A model generated the notes under the pieces. The model was not told where the DNA came from, made no database searches, and was given only the letters and a program-made list of their open reading frames with translations. A program made the translations under genes and the position numbers. A DNA stretch of 6,424 bases, from contig JAASTM010000150.1 of assembly GCA_021767325.1 (NCBI GenBank), positions 1 through 6,424 on the forward strand, in the 5' to 3' direction. Position 1 is the stretch's first letter. Each line of letters begins with the position of its first letter. The stretch is from Spirochaetales bacterium. Its GTDB lineage: Bacteria; Spirochaetota; Spirochaetia; DSM-16054; Sediminispirochaetaceae. Below, one piece after another: positions 5,484 through 6,424 of the stretch.

Positions 5484-6342
5484 GCTGACTCCTTTCGATG
5501 TAATGGAAATAGGCATCCTCGAGAGATGGCTGGGGGATCCTTACCCCGGTAATGATATGGCCGGAGTTGATCAGCGACTGAATGTGGCCGTTGATCTCCT
5601 GTTCGGCTTTTATCGGATAGGTGAACTGTCCCGATTTGGTGTCGATTTCGACCTGCTTTTCGGGCTGGATTGAATCCACGATTTCGGCTTTACTGCCGTG
5701 TTTTACCAGCTCGCCTTTCGAGAGAAAGCCGAAGCTGTCGCAGATTTTCTCGGCCAGCGGCAGATTATGGGTGCAGAGAAAAATAGCGGTGTGCTGCTCC
5801 TCTGCCAGAGTTCGAATGAGCGTGTTTACCTTTTCGGCAGCGTCAGGATCCAGTCCGGAGGTCGGTTCATCCAGAAAGATCAATTCCGGTTCGTGCAGCA
5901 GGGTGCGGGCAATCTGGATACGCTTCTTCTGTCCGGTAGAAAGGGTGCCGAACTTGTCGTCCCGCCGCTCCCAGAGCTCCATGCGCTTGAGATAATACTG
6001 GATTCGACCGAGAGCTGTACCGCGCTCGATACCGTACATGTCGGCAAAGAACAGAAGGTTCTCCTGAACCGACAGCTGTGTATACAGGGCCGCCTGTTCG
6101 CTGATGGTCGCGGTTCTCTGCCGGATGGCGGTGGAACCGTTTGATTCTCCGAGCACCCGGTACGTGCCGCCGGTGGGCTGCAGGGTGCCGTTGAGGATTC
6201 TGACTGCAGTGGTTTTGCCGGCCCCATTCGGTCCGAGGAGGCCGAACACTTCGCCGGCTTCTACCTGCAAGTCTACCTGCCTGAGGGCTTTCACCCCGTT
6301 AGCATACGTTTTTGACAGCTGTTGCGCTTCGATAATCGCCAT
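5470..6342 (-). CDS. ABC transporter ATP-binding protein, NatA-like
   Basis: This is the ATP-hydrolysing subunit that powers the adjacent ABC-2 permease at the cytoplasmic membrane face, 290 aa. All nucleotide-binding motifs are present: Walker A GPNGAGKTT (37-45), Q-loop glutamine at 83 (ISEQAALY), signature LSTGQ (134-138, a common variant of LSGGQ), Walker B LIFLDEP (154-160), D-loop SGLD (162-165) and switch histidine 192 (CTHN). Residues about 215-290 form a C-terminal extension ending PSLEDAYFHYIE, typical of ATPases paired with ABC-2 permeases. There is no TOBE-type regulatory domain, so it is not a MalK/MsmX partner for the sugar permeases. GAGGA precedes ATG 6342 at a longish 12-nt spacing. 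It is the first gene of a two-gene unit. Confidence 0.95.
   Translation of the reverse strand: MAIIEAQQLSKTYANGVKALRQVDLQVEAGEVFGLLGPNGAGKTTAVRILNGTLQPTGGTYRVLGESNGSTAIRQRTATISEQAALYTQLSVQENLLFFADMYGIERGTALGRIQYYLKRMELWERRDDKFGTLSTGQKKRIQIARTLLHEPELIFLDEPTSGLDPDAAEKVNTLIRTLAEEQHTAIFLCTHNLPLAEKICDSFGFLSKGELVKHGSKAEIVDSIQPEKQVEIDTKSGQFTYPIKAEQEINGHIQSLINSGHIITGVRIPQPSLEDAYFHYIERSQHELV
5489..5495 (-). promoter_or_regulatory. Ribosome binding site fixing the ABC-2 permease start
   Basis: AAAGGAG on the minus strand, 5 nt before ATG 5483 and located inside the last codons of the ATPase gene. It supports MNWSRIR as the true N-terminus rather than the upstream in-frame ATG at 5516. Confidence 0.8.
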
Positions 6343-6424
6343 AACTCGAGATTATCCTCAATAGGCCGGGTTTGGGTATACGTAAAAGTACTTATTTTGC
6401 CGGATTATTACATCAAAGAGCGTA
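6343..6424. other. Non-coding upstream region of the exporter operon
   Basis: These 82 bp hold the ribosome site of the ATPase gene (GAGGA near 6355) and presumably its promoter. TTGATG occurs near the right edge on the minus strand, but nothing at 16-18 bp from it resembles a good -10 box, so I assign no promoter. No part of another gene is recognisable before the window ends. Confidence 0.5.

Overview
The window looks like a piece of a spirochaete chromosome (order Spirochaetales). The main clue is the solute-binding protein. Its signal peptide runs straight into FAGGQQEG with no lipobox cysteine, a mature start I associate with free-living spirochaete sugar-binding proteins. Base composition is moderate and even across the window, ribosome binding sites are strong AGGAGG types, and promoters are sigma-70-like. 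The assignment is an inference from protein style, not a database match. I see no mobile element, CRISPR array, rRNA or tRNA gene.

Positions 1-3306 (minus strand) hold a carbohydrate ABC importer operon. In transcription order it contains a periplasmic solute-binding protein (3306-2017), a MalF-type permease (1947-1063), a MalG-type permease (1070-231, overlapping the previous gene by 8 bp) and the first 70 codons of an unrecognised protein (210-1, cut by the window edge). A strong stem-loop (1971-1996) sits in the gap between the binding protein and the permeases. A near-consensus promoter (3340-3368) drives the operon. No MalK/MsmX-type ATPase is present in the visible part, so these permeases probably use an ATPase encoded elsewhere or beyond the left edge.

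Positions 3307-4636 hold the divergent regulator and a small orphan gene. A 129-bp intergenic region separates the transporter from an AraC-family regulator with an N-terminal cupin sensor (3436-4275), presumably the local regulator of the importer. Directly after it lies a 109-aa cysteine-containing protein of unknown function (4307-4636), apparently with its own extended -10 promoter inside the end of the araC-type gene.

Positions 4637-6424 hold a second, convergent unit on the minus strand: a NatA-like ABC ATPase (6342-5470) and an ABC-2 permease (5483-4683), overlapping by 14 bp. This looks like an export system of the NatAB type and is not the missing partner of the sugar importer. A GC-rich hairpin pair (4641-4674) fills the convergent gap.

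The layout is mostly conventional. The points most worth a second look are the 109-aa orphan, the unrecognised protein at the left edge, the stem-loop after the binding-protein gene and the architecture of the divergent promoter region.
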